DNA from: Mimachlamys varia
Taxonomy: Eukaryota; Mollusca; Bivalvia; Pectinida; Pectinidae
Reading direction: 5' to 3'
NCBI GenBank assembly: GCA_947623455.1
Contig: OX392543.1
Span: 21,946,757 to 22,010,756 of the forward strand
DNA: 64,000 nucleotides
Under the pieces are notes generated by a model. The model had not been told where the DNA came from, did no database searches, and worked only from the letters and a program-made list of their open reading frames with translations. Below, piece after piece: positions 12,130-22,688 of the stretch. The translations under genes were made by a program, and so were the position numbers. Position 1 is the first letter of the stretch. Every line of letters begins with the position of its first letter.

Positions 12130-12749
12130 CTGCAGAAAAATAACGGTGTAAGACATTTTATATCACAGACAAGCTACTAAATATCTCCGAAAGACTTCAT
12201 TATATTTCATTGTCAAGGATGAATATTAGGAATTCTTTTCACAACAGACAAAACCCTCTATCAATGTTCTTAATTACATCATGAAGTGAATTTATAAGTA
12301 ATACTAAGTTTACAACACTAAACCAATTCTAATGAAATTCTCATAAACATTTCAGAGGAACACACTTTAAGTAATTATATATATCTTTCAAATAAAATTT
12401 GAAATTCAAAATTATATCTTCCTGATATTTTATTTTTTACTCAATTTTGAACGCTGTTCAAAAATATTCTGTAGAATAGGTTACAGAACTTTTCTATTAG
12501 TAAAAAGTCACAGTTGATATTGAAATTTAGGCAGATGTGTTACAAAAGAAATGAGTTTAGTACAATTTTTTTTTGAAATCATTTAAAAAAAATTGTTTTA
12601 TAACATAACCAAGAAATGACCCCAAGGAGAGGACTGTTGTTTTTTAAAGTTATAATTAAAAGCAAGAGATAGTGAACTTAATATATATCATAGACCACTG
12701 CTATGTAAGTATATTGACTCTTTTTCCTTTATATTTCTTTTATTTTTTG

Positions 12750-12786
12750 GGGGGTGGGGGGGGGGGGGGGGGTGGGGGTGGGGGTG
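12750..12786 (+). repeat. Poly-G tract
   Basis: A run of more than 15 G with a few T interruptions. Similar C runs occur at about 16160-16178 and 33206-33222. Such tracts can form quadruplexes and are error-prone in assembly. Confidence 0.9.
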
Positions 12787-13537
12787 AGAGTGACACATTG
12801 GTCACCTGAATCAAGGTCTCTTTTAAGATGGGGATTGCTGAATAGGGGTGATTTCTCATGCACATTAAACCGTAACTAGTTAATCACAACACTGAAAACA
12901 ACCATATTATATAATATTTAAGCAATAAACAATCATATTAGGCAACACAACAACAAAAAAACCCACACACACACACAAAAAAACAAGGCATTTTACAGAT
13001 ATTTTTTAATTCAATTTCTTTTTTTGTACCATGTTAAATGCTGTAAAAGAAGAACAAACATATCAGGTTTATATCATGTAACTTCACAAATATAGAGGCG
13101 ATATTGCAATCAAAGCATATGATTCAGGTTCCTCTTGGTGAAAAAGTAAATGTTTGTATATACTAACACTAAATTTCTTTAAAAATCTACAAAGATGAAC
13201 GTTTTCAACTTCAGCTCTTCTAAGGGCCTATCTCAAAAGTGAAGTGATCTCCCTTGTTTATATCATGGCTACACCAGGAAGTGTTTTTGAAGCATATTAG
13301 TGCCATGTAATCATGACTTCATGATGGGAATTACGTCATCCGATTGTCACATATGGCGCAAATCATAACAAAAACACTTTCCGGAAGTCCATCTTGTATC
13401 CACCATTGTGGCCTATCAAGGGGAATAACAACACTTTTGGGAAAAGCCTATACTGAACTCTGATTTAACCCCCCCCCCATTCCATTAAACACCATTACTT
13501 CCCATTATATTAGGACAGAGGCTATACTTTCTTGAAC

Positions 13538-13622
13538 TCATTAACCCCTGAATTTCCATAATGATCTATATTAACCTTTGAAATGGAAGTCTAAATGTGT
13601 CTTCAGGGGTGAATCAGTTAAA
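13538..13622 (-). mobile_element. Palindromic mini-MITE (family P)
   Basis: Arms ATTAACCCCTGAA and TTCAGGGGTGAATCAGTTAA flank a core in reverse orientation (CCTTTGAAATGGAAGT). Confidence 0.7.
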
Positions 13623-13884
13623 TTTATCCTGGGCTCAGTTATAAATTATATAAGTCCCTTGATCACACTGATAAGACAGGTAAAATATTTAAATGTTATT
13701 GTGAGTATAGATTTTGTACTTTTATATCTATACTATGATCTCTTTACTCCAGGGTTAAATAAGTACTAATCTTTAGCGCATCCAAATAAAACGAAAAGAA
13801 TAAACCATTATAAGAAATCATATTATGATAATCATGCATAAAACTGCCACTGCAAAAAATAAGCTTGAATAAATACTCAATATT

Positions 13885-13890
13885 TTTATT
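13885..13890 (-). terminator. Polyadenylation signal AATAAA for gene 1
   Basis: TTTATT on the plus strand reads AATAAA on the minus strand, 113 bp downstream of the TGA of the terminal exon. This spacing suits a short 3' UTR. AATAAA is common by chance in AT-rich DNA. Confidence 0.5.
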
Positions 13891-14002
13891 AGTGCATCTT
13901 GAATTTTGTAACTTGGGATAAATATTTTCTGTCTCGGTTTGTCAAAGAAGCCAAAAAAAAAGGGTTATAATTAGAGTGAGTTGCGGCACTTCATCGTTTC
14001 CA

Positions 14003-14454
14003 TCAAGGTGTTAGTTTCGGAGTAGTAGCCTTCATCAATCTAGCCATGCTTCTCTTGCCTGATTCTTCAATAAATTTCTCCATTCTTCCTTCACTTCTTC
14101 GCTTCTGCACTTGCTCCTTAAACTTTGAACTTTTCTCGTATTCAGCCATGTCTTTGTCTTCGTCGTTCTCCGACATTTCCTCTAATAAGCCCACACTCGT
14201 TTCCTGTGTTTCTAAGTACGACTGCACCAAGTCTTCAATGAATGAAGGTCGGTGAAGGTCAGGGTCGTCAAGAAGAGGAAATGGATCGTCGTCAAGTAGC
14301 AGGACTGGACCTCTTGCCCCCAACGGTACCCTGTCCGGAGTGGTCACCTCTTCGTCCATACGGTCGGTCAGCTGGCTGTCCAGCTCCGACGGAGTTATGT
14401 TGTCCAATGAAATTTCGGTTACCACAGAATCTCCCCGCTCTAATGGAGGCAAGG
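14003..14454 (-). CDS. Gene 1 terminal exon with stop codon
   Basis: Two bases, 149 codons and a TGA stop, following acceptor GAACATTTCAG. The peptide opens LPPLERGDSVVTEIS. It contains an acidic stretch (VLLLDDDPFPLLDDPD), a helix (SFIEDLVQSYLETQE), an acidic run (EEMSENDEDKDMAEY) and a basic C-terminus (KRSMARLMKATTPK). Joined to exon 15620-15749, the visible gene 1 reading frame is closed at 1,240 codons. An AATAAA signal lies 113 bp past the stop. Confidence 0.85.
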
Positions 14455-14569
14455 CTGAAATGTTCAGCGGTCAAGTATTGTAAAAAAATTCTTCTACGCT
14501 TAAAATAAGATACAATTCACCATCAAAGCGAAACTCAATAATGTAGAACTGTCACCTGGATGGCTGACT

Positions 14570-15010
14570 AATACCCCCGCAATCTGCATGAGTGAATTAA
14601 CAGAACTGGAACTGTTATTAAGGAGTTGTGCGGACATGAAAATCCTGCTTATAGTGAACTGTTACCATGGCAACCAAAATTTTGGAATTTTAAAAGATGC
14701 ATGTACATCTACACATGTTCCCTAACATAACTGTGAAGTTTTGGGAAAATCAGTCCGCATTAGTAAAGGAGTTGTGCGGACATAAAAAACCTGCTAATAG
14801 TGACCTGTTACCATGGCAACCAAAATTTGGGAATTTTAAAAGATGCATGTACATCTACACATGTTCCCTAACATAACTGTGAAGTTTTGGGAAAATCAGT
14901 CTGTATTATAAAGGAGGAGTAGTGCGGACAAAGTGTGTCTACAGACAGACAGACGGACAGACAGACAGACAACATGACTCCAGTATACCCCCTTAACTTT
15001 GTTGCAGTGG
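14570..15010. repeat. Tandem pair of a 148-bp interspersed repeat
   Basis: GGAGTTGTGCGGACAT occurs at 14621 and 14769. Each is followed by ACCATGGCAACCAAAATTT and CACATGTTCCCTAACATAAC. The end carries CAGACAGACAGACGGACAGA and a stretch ending CCCTTAACTTTGTTGCAGTGG. Relatives lie at 28040, 55060 and 57240. It sits just upstream of the terminal exon of gene 1. Confidence 0.8.
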
Positions 15011-15619
15011 TTACATCATAATCTCGAAGTTGGCAGGACCACGAAAAAAATTATCCTGGTTTGGTGAGTTTGAACACTTCGCCTCGAGTCTGGTAGGTGG
15101 CCAGACTAAAAGAATACTTTTAAGTAAAACGGGTCTTTGAGTTACAAGGGAAGGGATTTGACTATACACTCAAAAGGGAGATAACTCTTGTTTATGAAAT
15201 GCCCCAATATGTGCTTACCTTAAGCTTGTGGATGATATAACCAGATTTAAGTTTGGTCCTTACATGAAAAGAATAGTACAGCTAGGTAATGGTAATCTAG
15301 CCAAGTTGTCAAAGAATTAAAGTTACAGTTTTTGCTTAAATTCTCATTAATTTTCAGAAAAACAGGACACAAACCCTGAACAGTTGTTCAGTAAAATTTT
15401 GAAAGTGATTTTTTTCTTTTTTAGAGAGCAAAAGATAGTTTAACCCGTGCATTTTCAAAAATGGTGATGATTGCAGAATTTCAAAGATGATACATCTTTA
15501 ATTATTTATCATTTCAGATGTGAGGCAAGTTGCATTTATGATAGAAAATAGGTGAGGAATCACAGGTGCTAATTACAATACAATCTCTAGATCTGAAGTG
15601 AACAAGGTTGGCAACTTAC

Positions 15620-15749
15620 GAGATTTGTCGGAGATGTTGGTTAACTCCCGGAGACGGTTGGATGCCCGGCTGGATGACTCAGTGATACACAGGGACTCGG
15701 GCAGGACTCTCACGGCACGTCCATCCCAATTTCTACTGATGTCTCCCTC
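15620..15749 (-). CDS. Gene 1 exon: branch point between two possible 3' ends
   Basis: 43 codons plus one base (C). ISRNWDGRAVRVLPE and RASNRLRELTNISDKS. Acceptor TTTGCCTAG, donor TCTC|GTAAGTT. The single trailing C can be completed by exon 14003-14454 (C+CC = Pro) or by exon 12063-12129 (C+AT = His). Two alternative C-termini are possible. Confidence 0.85.
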
Positions 15750-16627
15750 CTAGGCAAATAAAAGGTTCAAATTAATGAAGATGACAACATTTTTAAAAGG
15801 TTTATTTTGTTATATGTCAAATGCAGTATTCACTTAAGGATTAAAGGTTTTTAGACTGGCCAAATACTGTACATCGCTTTGATTTTGGGAACATTTAATT
15901 TCGCGAGCTTACTTTTTCAGACATATTCACAAAAACATAATTTAGCAAACGTCTATCTAGAAGTGACAATGACGATAGAAAAAACATGGGCTGCACCTCT
16001 AAAGATAGAAATAATCGCGAGGTATTTGAATTCACGATTGAATCTTCTGGCAAATTACGCGAAAATAAATACCTCGCGAATTATAAATGATTTAACAGTA
16101 ATGTGACTAGCTTTTTTGGTTATCAGAAGAAGTCATCAGATTATTTTACCATTCAATCCCCCCCCCCCCCCCCCCCCCTCTCCTTACAGCCCCTTTTATT
16201 TACATTTTTTTAAAGAAAGACTTTGTAGACCTATAATAATGCTGTGCTAATGGTAGTACATTACGAACATAAGAATCACAGGACAGTTAGTTCACTTACA
16301 GAAAGATTTGTCCATTTCCGCCCCCCTAAAATGACTTAAAATTGTCGCCAACCAATAAGAATATAATTAGCTTGGAAGTTTCTAGTGTTACTGACTTTGC
16401 TTATAAAAGGTGAACTGAAGACAATTCAGAAAGATTCAGGTACCATTTGACCTGCACCTTATCACTACAGAATCACATACTTATCAAATTTCAGTTCAAT
16501 AAATGTTAAAGAACATATTAGCGAAAACAAAGTAATGATGAAATGACAGAACATGATGAAATGAATGCCAATGGGGCAACACTACATGCTCCTGCCATTT
16601 CATGGAGGGGGTATAAAAAATAGCACC

Positions 16628-16894
16628 TGGGCCCGTATTCATGAAACCATTCTCATGCTCAAGCATGGATTTTGTGCTCAAGTCAGCTTTCTTGTAATTA
16701 ACTTAAATTTTGTCGAAGGCTCAAAAAGTAAAATATATACATTGAAACAGTATTTGGTTTCAATTATCTTCAAATTATTTCCAAATCAGTCTCAAAATAG
16801 AATTTCATTATTAATCTATAACCGGATCAAGAAATTGGGCTTGAGCACAGAATCCATGCTTGAGCATGAGAATGGTTTCATGAATACGGGCCCA
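16628..16894. mobile_element. 267-bp MITE with about 54-bp terminal inverted repeats
   Basis: Left arm opens TGGGCCCGTATTCATGAAAC; the right arm closes with its reverse complement at 16894 (GTTTCATGAATACGGGCCCA). About 54 bp pair with only a few differences. The middle is about 160 bp and AT-rich. A solitary arm of the same family is at 4726-4774. Confidence 0.85.
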
Positions 16895-17079
16895 GATCTA
16901 GATTAGGTTGAAATGGGCCAAAGTGGTTCAAAAAGGGCAAATAAAGATCAAAATGACAGAGTTATTTTTCGAGAAGCACAAACATATAATTTATGCTGTA
17001 ATAAGATTAACTATTAAGGAAGGCAAACATTGATCAAATAAACAGGACATTGATCAAATGTTGTTTTGGGTTTGGTTTA

Positions 17080-17240
17080 TTTATAGAATTTTGCCTCCTA
17101 TAAACCGTTTTGGTTGTTTAAAGATGTGCCAGGTTTCAGTGCTGGAGAAAAACCTGACTTCCCCAAGATGATCCACCACCTTACGGCCAGTACCTGGCAA
17201 GATAAGCCTCAAACACACAACCAAGAGGTGAAGGGCTTAG
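17080..17240 (-). mobile_element. Possible S3-type SINE fragment
   Basis: Contains GTGCCAGGTTTCAGTGCTGGAG and TGGAGAAAAACCTGACTTCC. These resemble the tail motifs (TTTTCTTCCACCGCTAAAACC, CTGGCACA) of the element at 11630-12000. It is diverged; orientation and ends are unsure. Confidence 0.35.
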
Positions 17241-17349
17241 AGTGGTAGCCTAAGATTAATGAATCTGAAACATTTTTTAAAGAAAACCTCCTCTAGTCCT
17301 AGGTCAGGAAGAAGGAAGCTAGAATCCCTGTCACTGAGAAATGGCTTAC

Positions 17350-17475
17350 CTTCAGGTCTGCATCCTCATAGTATGGGGAAGACGATTCGTCGACCCAGTT
17401 AGAAATCCAGTCTGTGAAGCTATCTGACCGGTACGGGATGTCCAGTCTCATGGCTAGGGCCTTCAGTGCTTCCTC
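17350..17475 (-). CDS. Gene 1 exon: end of helical region
   Basis: 42 codons, phase 0. ALKALAMRLDIPYRS, DWISNWVDESSSP and YYEDADLK. Acceptor CTTGTTATAG, donor AAG|GTAAGCC. A pyrimidine-rich array starts about 35 bp beyond the acceptor. Confidence 0.85.
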
Positions 17476-17514
17476 CTATAACAAGAAAGGGCAGACGTCT
17501 TAGAGATGTCTTGG

Positions 17515-17815
17515 ACAGGACGAAAAACCCTTCCCTCTGGTCCCCCATCCTGACCCGGCATACCGACAAATACATCCTCCCATCTGCCCTCCCATCCCGA
17601 CAAATAACCCCCTCCCCGACCCGGCATACCGACAAATACCCCCTTCCCTCTGCCCTCCCATCCCGACCCGGCATACCGACAAATACATCCTCCCCTCTGC
17701 CCTCCCATCCCGACAAATACCCCCTCCCCTCTGCCCCCCCATACCGACCCGGCATACCAACAAATACCCCCCCATCCCGACCCGGCATATCAATAAATAC
17801 CCCCTCCCAGTCTGT
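17515..17815. repeat. Pyrimidine-rich tandem array
   Basis: Units of CCCGACCCGGCATACCGACA, AATACCCCCTCCC and CTGCCCTCCCAT in varying order. Reading frames are open on both strands in several phases only because the array is repetitive. It lies about 40 bp beyond the acceptor of exon 17350-17475. Confidence 0.9.
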
Positions 17816-18080
17816 GACATTAACATTTTTATGCACTTAAGTTCGGGCAAGCAAAATGTAGTGTTTATTATAACAAATATATGTATATTGAAATTCAAGG
17901 AGAAATTGCAAAAATCAGTACTGCATCATTAATATTAAATGCTTAGTGATGCTCTAAAGAAACTTGTCCCAAAACCGTAACCAGACAATTTAGATGAACA
18001 GGGTTATTGGAGTATAATACCCCGCTCCTAACTTTGTTGTGGGGGTATCATAACCCCGGCTGTTGTAAGGAATCATTAGC

Positions 18081-18800
18081 ACACACACCCATCTTCACCC
18101 ATGAAGAACATTTGAACTCTTCCAATTCAATGGTTGAACAGTTCATTATAAAATTTCAGGAGTGAAGGAGTTAAATCTAATTACAGGCATGTTGCTATGA
18201 CACACACCCATCTTCACCCATGAAGAACATTTGAACTCTTCCAATTCAAAGGTTTGAACAGTTCATTATAAAATTTCAGGAGTGAAGGAGTTAAATCTAA
18301 TTACAGGCATGTTGCTATGACATGCACCCATCTTCACCCATGAAGAACATTTGAACTCTTCCAATTCAAAGATTTGAACAGTTCATTTGGAAATTTCAGG
18401 GGTGAAGGAATTAATGCTAATTACAGGCATGCTGCTATGACAAACACCCATCTTCACCCATGAAGAACATTTGAACTCTTCCAATTCAAAGGTTTGAACA
18501 GTTCATTATAAAATTTCTGGGGGGAAGGAGTTAAATCTAATTACAGGCATGTCACTATGACACACACCCATCTTCACCCATGAAGAACATTTGAACTCTT
18601 CCAATTCAAAGGTTTGAACAGTTCATTATGAAATTTCAGGAGTAAAGGAGTGAATTCCAAAAACAGGCATGTTGATAATGACATACACCCATCTTCACCC
18701 ATGAAGAACATTTGAACTCTTCCAATTCAAAGGTTTGAACAGTTCATTATGAAATTTCAGGGGTGAAGGAATTAATTCCAATTACAGCCTTGTTGCTATG
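18081..18800. repeat. 120-bp satellite made from a family P mini-MITE plus exon-flanking intron sequence
   Basis: Six units of 119-121 bp. Each contains CATCTTCACCCATGAAGAAC, the MITE core TTTGAACTCTTCCAATTCAA, TTCAGGAGTGAAGGAGTTAA, and then AATTACAGGCATGTTGCTATGACA. That last piece equals the first bases of the intron at the donor of exon 18809-18934. Confidence 0.9.
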
Positions 18801-18808
18801 ACACCCAC

Positions 18809-18934
18809 CTCTTCCTCCTTGCTGTTGTATTTACTCTTGAAGCCCATGTCCTGCATCAGCTGCAGCAGGTCGTCCTTGTTACTGACCCCTGTCATCTCGG
18901 CCAAGATGGCCGCCGTCTCCTCACGCACGTCTGA
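18809..18934 (-). CDS. Gene 1 exon: HEAT-like repeat
   Basis: 42 codons, phase 0. SDVREETAAILAEMTG is the second helix of a HEAT-type unit; DDLLQLMQDMGFK follows. GC content is visibly higher than in the flanking introns. Acceptor ATCTGTCACAG, donor GAG|GTGGGTG. The intron side of the donor is repeated in the 120-bp array at 18081-18800. Confidence 0.88.
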
Positions 18935-19250
18935 CTGTGACAGATAAAACTCAAAACTCACAATTTAAATGAATAAACTTCGGAAAATAGAAAATACTTT
19001 TTGTCAATGTTCTTGCTTTTATGTCATAAACAAGAGATCCTTTTCCTAAACTTAAAATGTGAAACTGGTTTTATTTCATTCAATTTTTACTTACCACCTG
19101 AAATACTTTAGGATATTATCTCCCTCAACTCAGTTTGAATTTGCAGAAAAAGATAAAACTGATTTTCAATCTTATTTTATTTTACATCAAGTATTTGAAA
19201 TGGGTTATTTTAACTTGTATTGACAGCAATAAGATAGGTGGGAATTACCA

Positions 19251-19372
19251 TGAAGGAAAAAATAGTTCTTTAGAGAAAAACAACATGGTTGGGAAGGTGT
19301 TCCAATACCTTTTCACATCCAATCAGGAATTGAACCCCAGCACTCCTGATGAAAGGTAACTGCACTTAGTTG
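19251..19372 (-). mobile_element. tRNA-derived SINE (family S2), fragment
   Basis: Contains CAATACCTTTTCACATCCAA, AGGAATTGAACCCCAGCA and TGATGAAAGGTAACTGCAC, matching the head half of the S2 copies. Confidence 0.55.
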
Positions 19373-19493
19373 TTCACTTCTTAATTTTATGAAGAAACAT
19401 TTTCTTCTAATGGATGATGAACTACTTTTAGTAAGTATCTGTATATATTAGTGATATTAATTGTTTAATTACAGTTCCAATGTACAAACTTAC

Positions 19494-19665
19494 CTGGCTG
19501 TCAATCAGGCGTGGCAATAGGGTGGTCAGTACTTCTGGACGGTTACCACCGATCTGTTTCAGGGTACGCAGGTTGTCACTATTTATAGGTAACTTGGGGT
19601 TTCCTAGCTGAGTGGACAATTTTTGGATGATCCTGTCAAGGTACATATCTGGGATACCAAGGTCC
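19494..19665 (-). CDS. Gene 1 exon: HEAT-like repeat
   Basis: One base plus 57 codons. MYLDRIIQKLSTQLG and NRPEVLTTLLPRLID, which runs into SDVREETAAILAEM in the next exon, match the HEAT pattern of paired helices (PxVxxxLLxxLxD then VRxxAxxxL). Acceptor TTTTGTCACAG, donor CAG|GTAAGTT. A 44-bp array upstream (19680-19985) repeats a sequence resembling this acceptor. Confidence 0.88.
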
Positions 19666-19679
19666 CTGTGACAAAATGA

Positions 19680-19985
19680 GAATAATTTGTAGTTTACACA
19701 AGTCCCTGTGGGCAAAGAAAAGAGAGTTTATATTGGTTTACACAAGTCCCTATGGGTAAAGAAAAGAGAGCTTATATTGGTCTACACAAGTCCCTGTGGG
19801 TAAAGAAAATATAGCTTATATTGGTTTACACAAGTCCCTGTGGGTAAAGAAGATAGAGCTTATATTGGTCTACACAAGTCCCTGTGGGTAAAGAAAAAAG
19901 AGCTTATATTGGTTTACACAAGTCCCTGTGGGTAAAGAAAAAAGAGCTTATATTGGTCTACACAAGTCCCTGTGGGTACAGAAAT
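19680..19985. repeat. 44-bp tandem array carrying acceptor-like sequence
   Basis: Seven units of ACACAAGTCCCTGTGGGTAA then AGAAAAGAGAGCTTATATTGGT. On the minus strand TTCTTTACCCACAG|GGACTTG resembles the real acceptor of exon 19494-19665 (TTTTGTCACAG|GGACCTTGG), which lies immediately downstream. Confidence 0.88.
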
Positions 19986-20124
19986 GAGATAAATAATTAT
20001 ACAATTACCTGAGAGTGTAAACTTTTACTTTAGTCTTAAATTAGCAGTTTGTATCAAAATGTTAAATTACTGTGTATGATTGGAGCTTGATGTTACCACT
20101 CACAAAATACCTTTATTCTTACAG

Positions 20125-20745
20125 CACCTGTAGAATTAAGGGTATTCTCTAAATGTCAGAATTAAGGGTATTCTCTAAATGTCAGAATTAAGAGTATTCT
20201 CTAAATGTCAGAATTAAGGGTATTCTCTAAATGTCAGAATTAAGGGTATTCTCTAAATGTCAGAATTAAGAGTATTCTCTAAATGTCTGAATTAAGGGTA
20301 TTCTCTAAATCTCTGAATTAAGGGTATTCTCTAAATGTCAGAATTAAGGGTATTCTCTAAATGTCTGAATTAAGGGTATTCTCTAAATGTCAGAATTAAG
20401 GGTATTCTCTAAATGTCAGAATTAAGAGTATTCTCTAAATGTCTGAATTAAGGGTATTCTCTAAATCTCTGAATTAAGGGTATTCTCTAAATGTCAGAAT
20501 TAAGAGTATTCTCTAAATGTCAGAATTAAGGGTATTCTCTAAATGTCAGAATTAAGGGTATTCTCTAAATGACAGAATTAAGGGTCTACTCTAAATGACA
20601 GAATTAAGGGTCTTCTCTAAATGTCAGAATTAAGGGTATTCTCTAAATGTCAGAATTAAGAGTATTCTCTAAACGTCAGAATTAATGGTATTTTCTCTAA
20701 ATGTCAGAATTAAAGGTCTACTCTATATGTCAGAATTAAGGATAT
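20125..20745. repeat. 26-bp tandem array
   Basis: About 24 units of AATTAAGGGTATTCTCTAAA plus TGTCAG. Variants with AGAGT or CTCTG recur in blocks, which indicates block duplication. It lies in the intron between exons 20783-20982 and 19494-19665, about 40 bp from the donor. Confidence 0.95.
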
Positions 20746-20782
20746 ATATACTACAAATAAATAAATAAGTGTCTCTACTAAC

Positions 20783-20982
20783 TTGTGAAGGTCCAGTATG
20801 TAATCACAGATCTTGGAGTGGAGATCCGGGTCGTCTGTGTCGAGGAGGGTGAGTAGACGCTGCATGATACTATCAAAGGATGGGGTCCCCCTCATGTCCG
20901 CGAACCAATCCTCCTCCAGCAACTTCTGGATACTGTCCATGTCATTCCCACCTAGAATACTGCCCCGCTTACCTGTCGAGTC
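20783..20982 (-). CDS. Gene 1 exon: start of HEAT-like helical region
   Basis: 66 codons plus two bases. DSIQKLLEEDWFADM, SIMQRLLTLLDTD and KICDYILDLH look like successive amphipathic helices. Acceptor CATTGGACAG, donor CACAA|GTTAGT; the AA joins G of the next exon to make Lys. With the following two exons this forms a HEAT/ARM-type alpha-helical repeat region. Confidence 0.87.
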
Positions 20983-21379
20983 CTGTCCAATGGAGCAACA
21001 ATAAATGAAAGCAAAAGTCTAGCTGTTAATCACAAATTCATCCGTACATCAGAATGAGGTCAAAGTCGATCAAATTAAAACAAATCAACATTTAAAAAAA
21101 AAAGAATTCTTTAAAAAAGTAAGTTATGTCTATAGAACTGATGATGATACTGTCAACATTCTTATTCTGGCATGTACATAATTTATGTAAGCGCATAACC
21201 AAATTTGAACAGATAAGCTCATTGTAAATTGTCGCATTCAGCACAAATACTTCTTATAGAAAGCAATATACCGACACTAATTAGTGCCATCATAAGTCAG
21301 CAAATGCCTTCAGCATGAAAATCGCTAAAACATGTACGCTGATACTGACAGTATTTGTGACTCCTTATCAAAGCAAACA

Positions 21380-22015
21380 TGTTTGACAATATTTTCTACA
21401 TTGGTGGCTGCGGTGGGATAACATTACGTACCTTATATCTGATGTTAGTGGAATCTCATGCCCGTTAACCTACCCTCATTACGAGAGAGTATCACTCATT
21501 TTTACCAAAATTAACCAATCTCCCTCGAAATCTCCCTCATCCAAGTCTAAACTCATACAAACTCAAAACCTACATCCTGTGGTCAAATGATTTAGTTACT
21601 GTAGGATGTGTGTAATGACCATAACAGGTCTGTCTGGATCAAATGAATACTTTTTGAAGTTATTTTGATACATGTTATGGGAAAGACAAATTGAGCAATG
21701 CAGTTTCAGTCGCATTTCACACACTTTCTCCCTCATTGGAAATATGGAATGAGGGAGATCTCCCACATTGGAGGTTTCAGAGGAATCTTCATCCACAATC
21801 ATGTTTGTAAAACCAAACATATACAACAATATTGCCTACATCATTGACTGCGGTGGGAATCACATTACCTTATATTGCACATTAAGCGGAATCTTCATCC
21901 ATAATCATGTTGGTCAAACCAAACATATATTACAATATTGCCCATAATGGTGACTGCGGTGGGATAACATAACTTGTAACTGACATTAGTGGAATCGTTA
22001 TCAAATACCACATTA
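21380..22015. repeat. Decayed tandem copies of the 3' end and donor of exon 22085-22257
   Basis: Segments near 21380-21455, 21812-21925 and 21917-22020 share CAATATTGCC, GTGACTGCGGTGGGATAACA, TACCTTATATCTGAC and GGAATCTTCATCCA with the real exon end and following intron (22025-22140). Fragments remain readable (FTNMIVDEDS on the minus strand around 21780) but frames are broken. Another repeat (21478-21775) is inserted between copies. Confidence 0.8.
21478..21775. repeat. About 300-bp interspersed repeat (family L), copy 1
   Basis: Long similarity with 44868-45165 and part of 36010-36160: AATCTCCCTCATCCAAGTC, ACATCCTGTGGTCAAATGAT, GGATCAAATGAATACTTT, AGACAAATTGAGCA. It ends in an inverted TCCCTCATTGGAA / GAGGGAGATCTCCC motif. 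There is no coding capacity. The class is unknown. Confidence 0.75.
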
Positions 22016-22084
22016 ATCAGTTGGTCAAACCAAACATGTTTGACAATATTGCCCAAAACGGTGACTGCGGTGGGATAGCATTAC

Positions 22085-22257
22085 CTTATATCTGACGTTC
22101 GTGGAATCCTCATCCACCACCATGTTGGTCAGTTTGAAGGACTTTGACCGCTCCCTACTTTGAGCACCACCAGACTTGGAAAGTCTTCTCATCCCACGCA
22201 TCGAGTCTGGTGTCTCAAGATCGTTACGACTGCCAAACTCTAACCTCTTTGACTTCA
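22085..22257 (-). CDS. Gene 1 exon: basic/serine segment; 3' end tandemly duplicated
   Basis: Two bases plus 57 codons. It includes KRLEFGSRNDLETP, RRLSKSGGAQSRERS and KLTNMVVDEDSTNV. Acceptor TTGTCTTCAG, donor AAG|GTAATGC. Decayed copies of its last 45 or so bases, together with the donor and start of the intron, lie downstream at 21380-22015. One copy still reads FTNMIVDEDS. Confidence 0.85.
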
Positions 22258-22688
22258 CTGAAGACAAAAATGAATAACTTTAAAATGTATTCAGGCAGAG
22301 CCTTACTAGTTTATGGAAATACCTAATGTAAGCGATCTCCAAAATGTTCTATCACAAAGAGCAAAATATTGTCTGTTGGGTAGAAAACCTACATCAGAAT
22401 CTTTAAAATTTTAATTCCTTGATTCAATACAACAGAAAAAATTATATACAACACTAGATTTCCAAACTCAAATTGATGATTTCAAAATTAAGAGCATAAA
22501 AAACAATAAGCCGCCCAGCTCTGTTCAGAGCGGCTTAAAAACTATTTTCTTCTATGATAGTTACAAATTTTAAGGAGACAATTATAATACTAATTGCAAT
22601 GATTCTGTGACAGCTAAAAATTTATAGTATAAATCTGACCAACCAGTGAATAAGAAAGTAACAAAGTACCGACTAATACGTCACTCAC

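Noticed and set aside
14046..14508. Plus-strand and other-frame ORFs across the terminal exon
   Set aside because: They are shadows of the minus-strand coding exon 14003-14454.
17420..17898. Overlapping ORFs on both strands (Gly/Arg-rich or Pro-rich)
   Set aside because: They are frames through a pyrimidine-rich tandem array beside a real exon.
20125..20745. Regular short repeats that could suggest a CRISPR array
   Set aside because: Units are directly adjacent with no unique spacers, and the context is eukaryotic intron.
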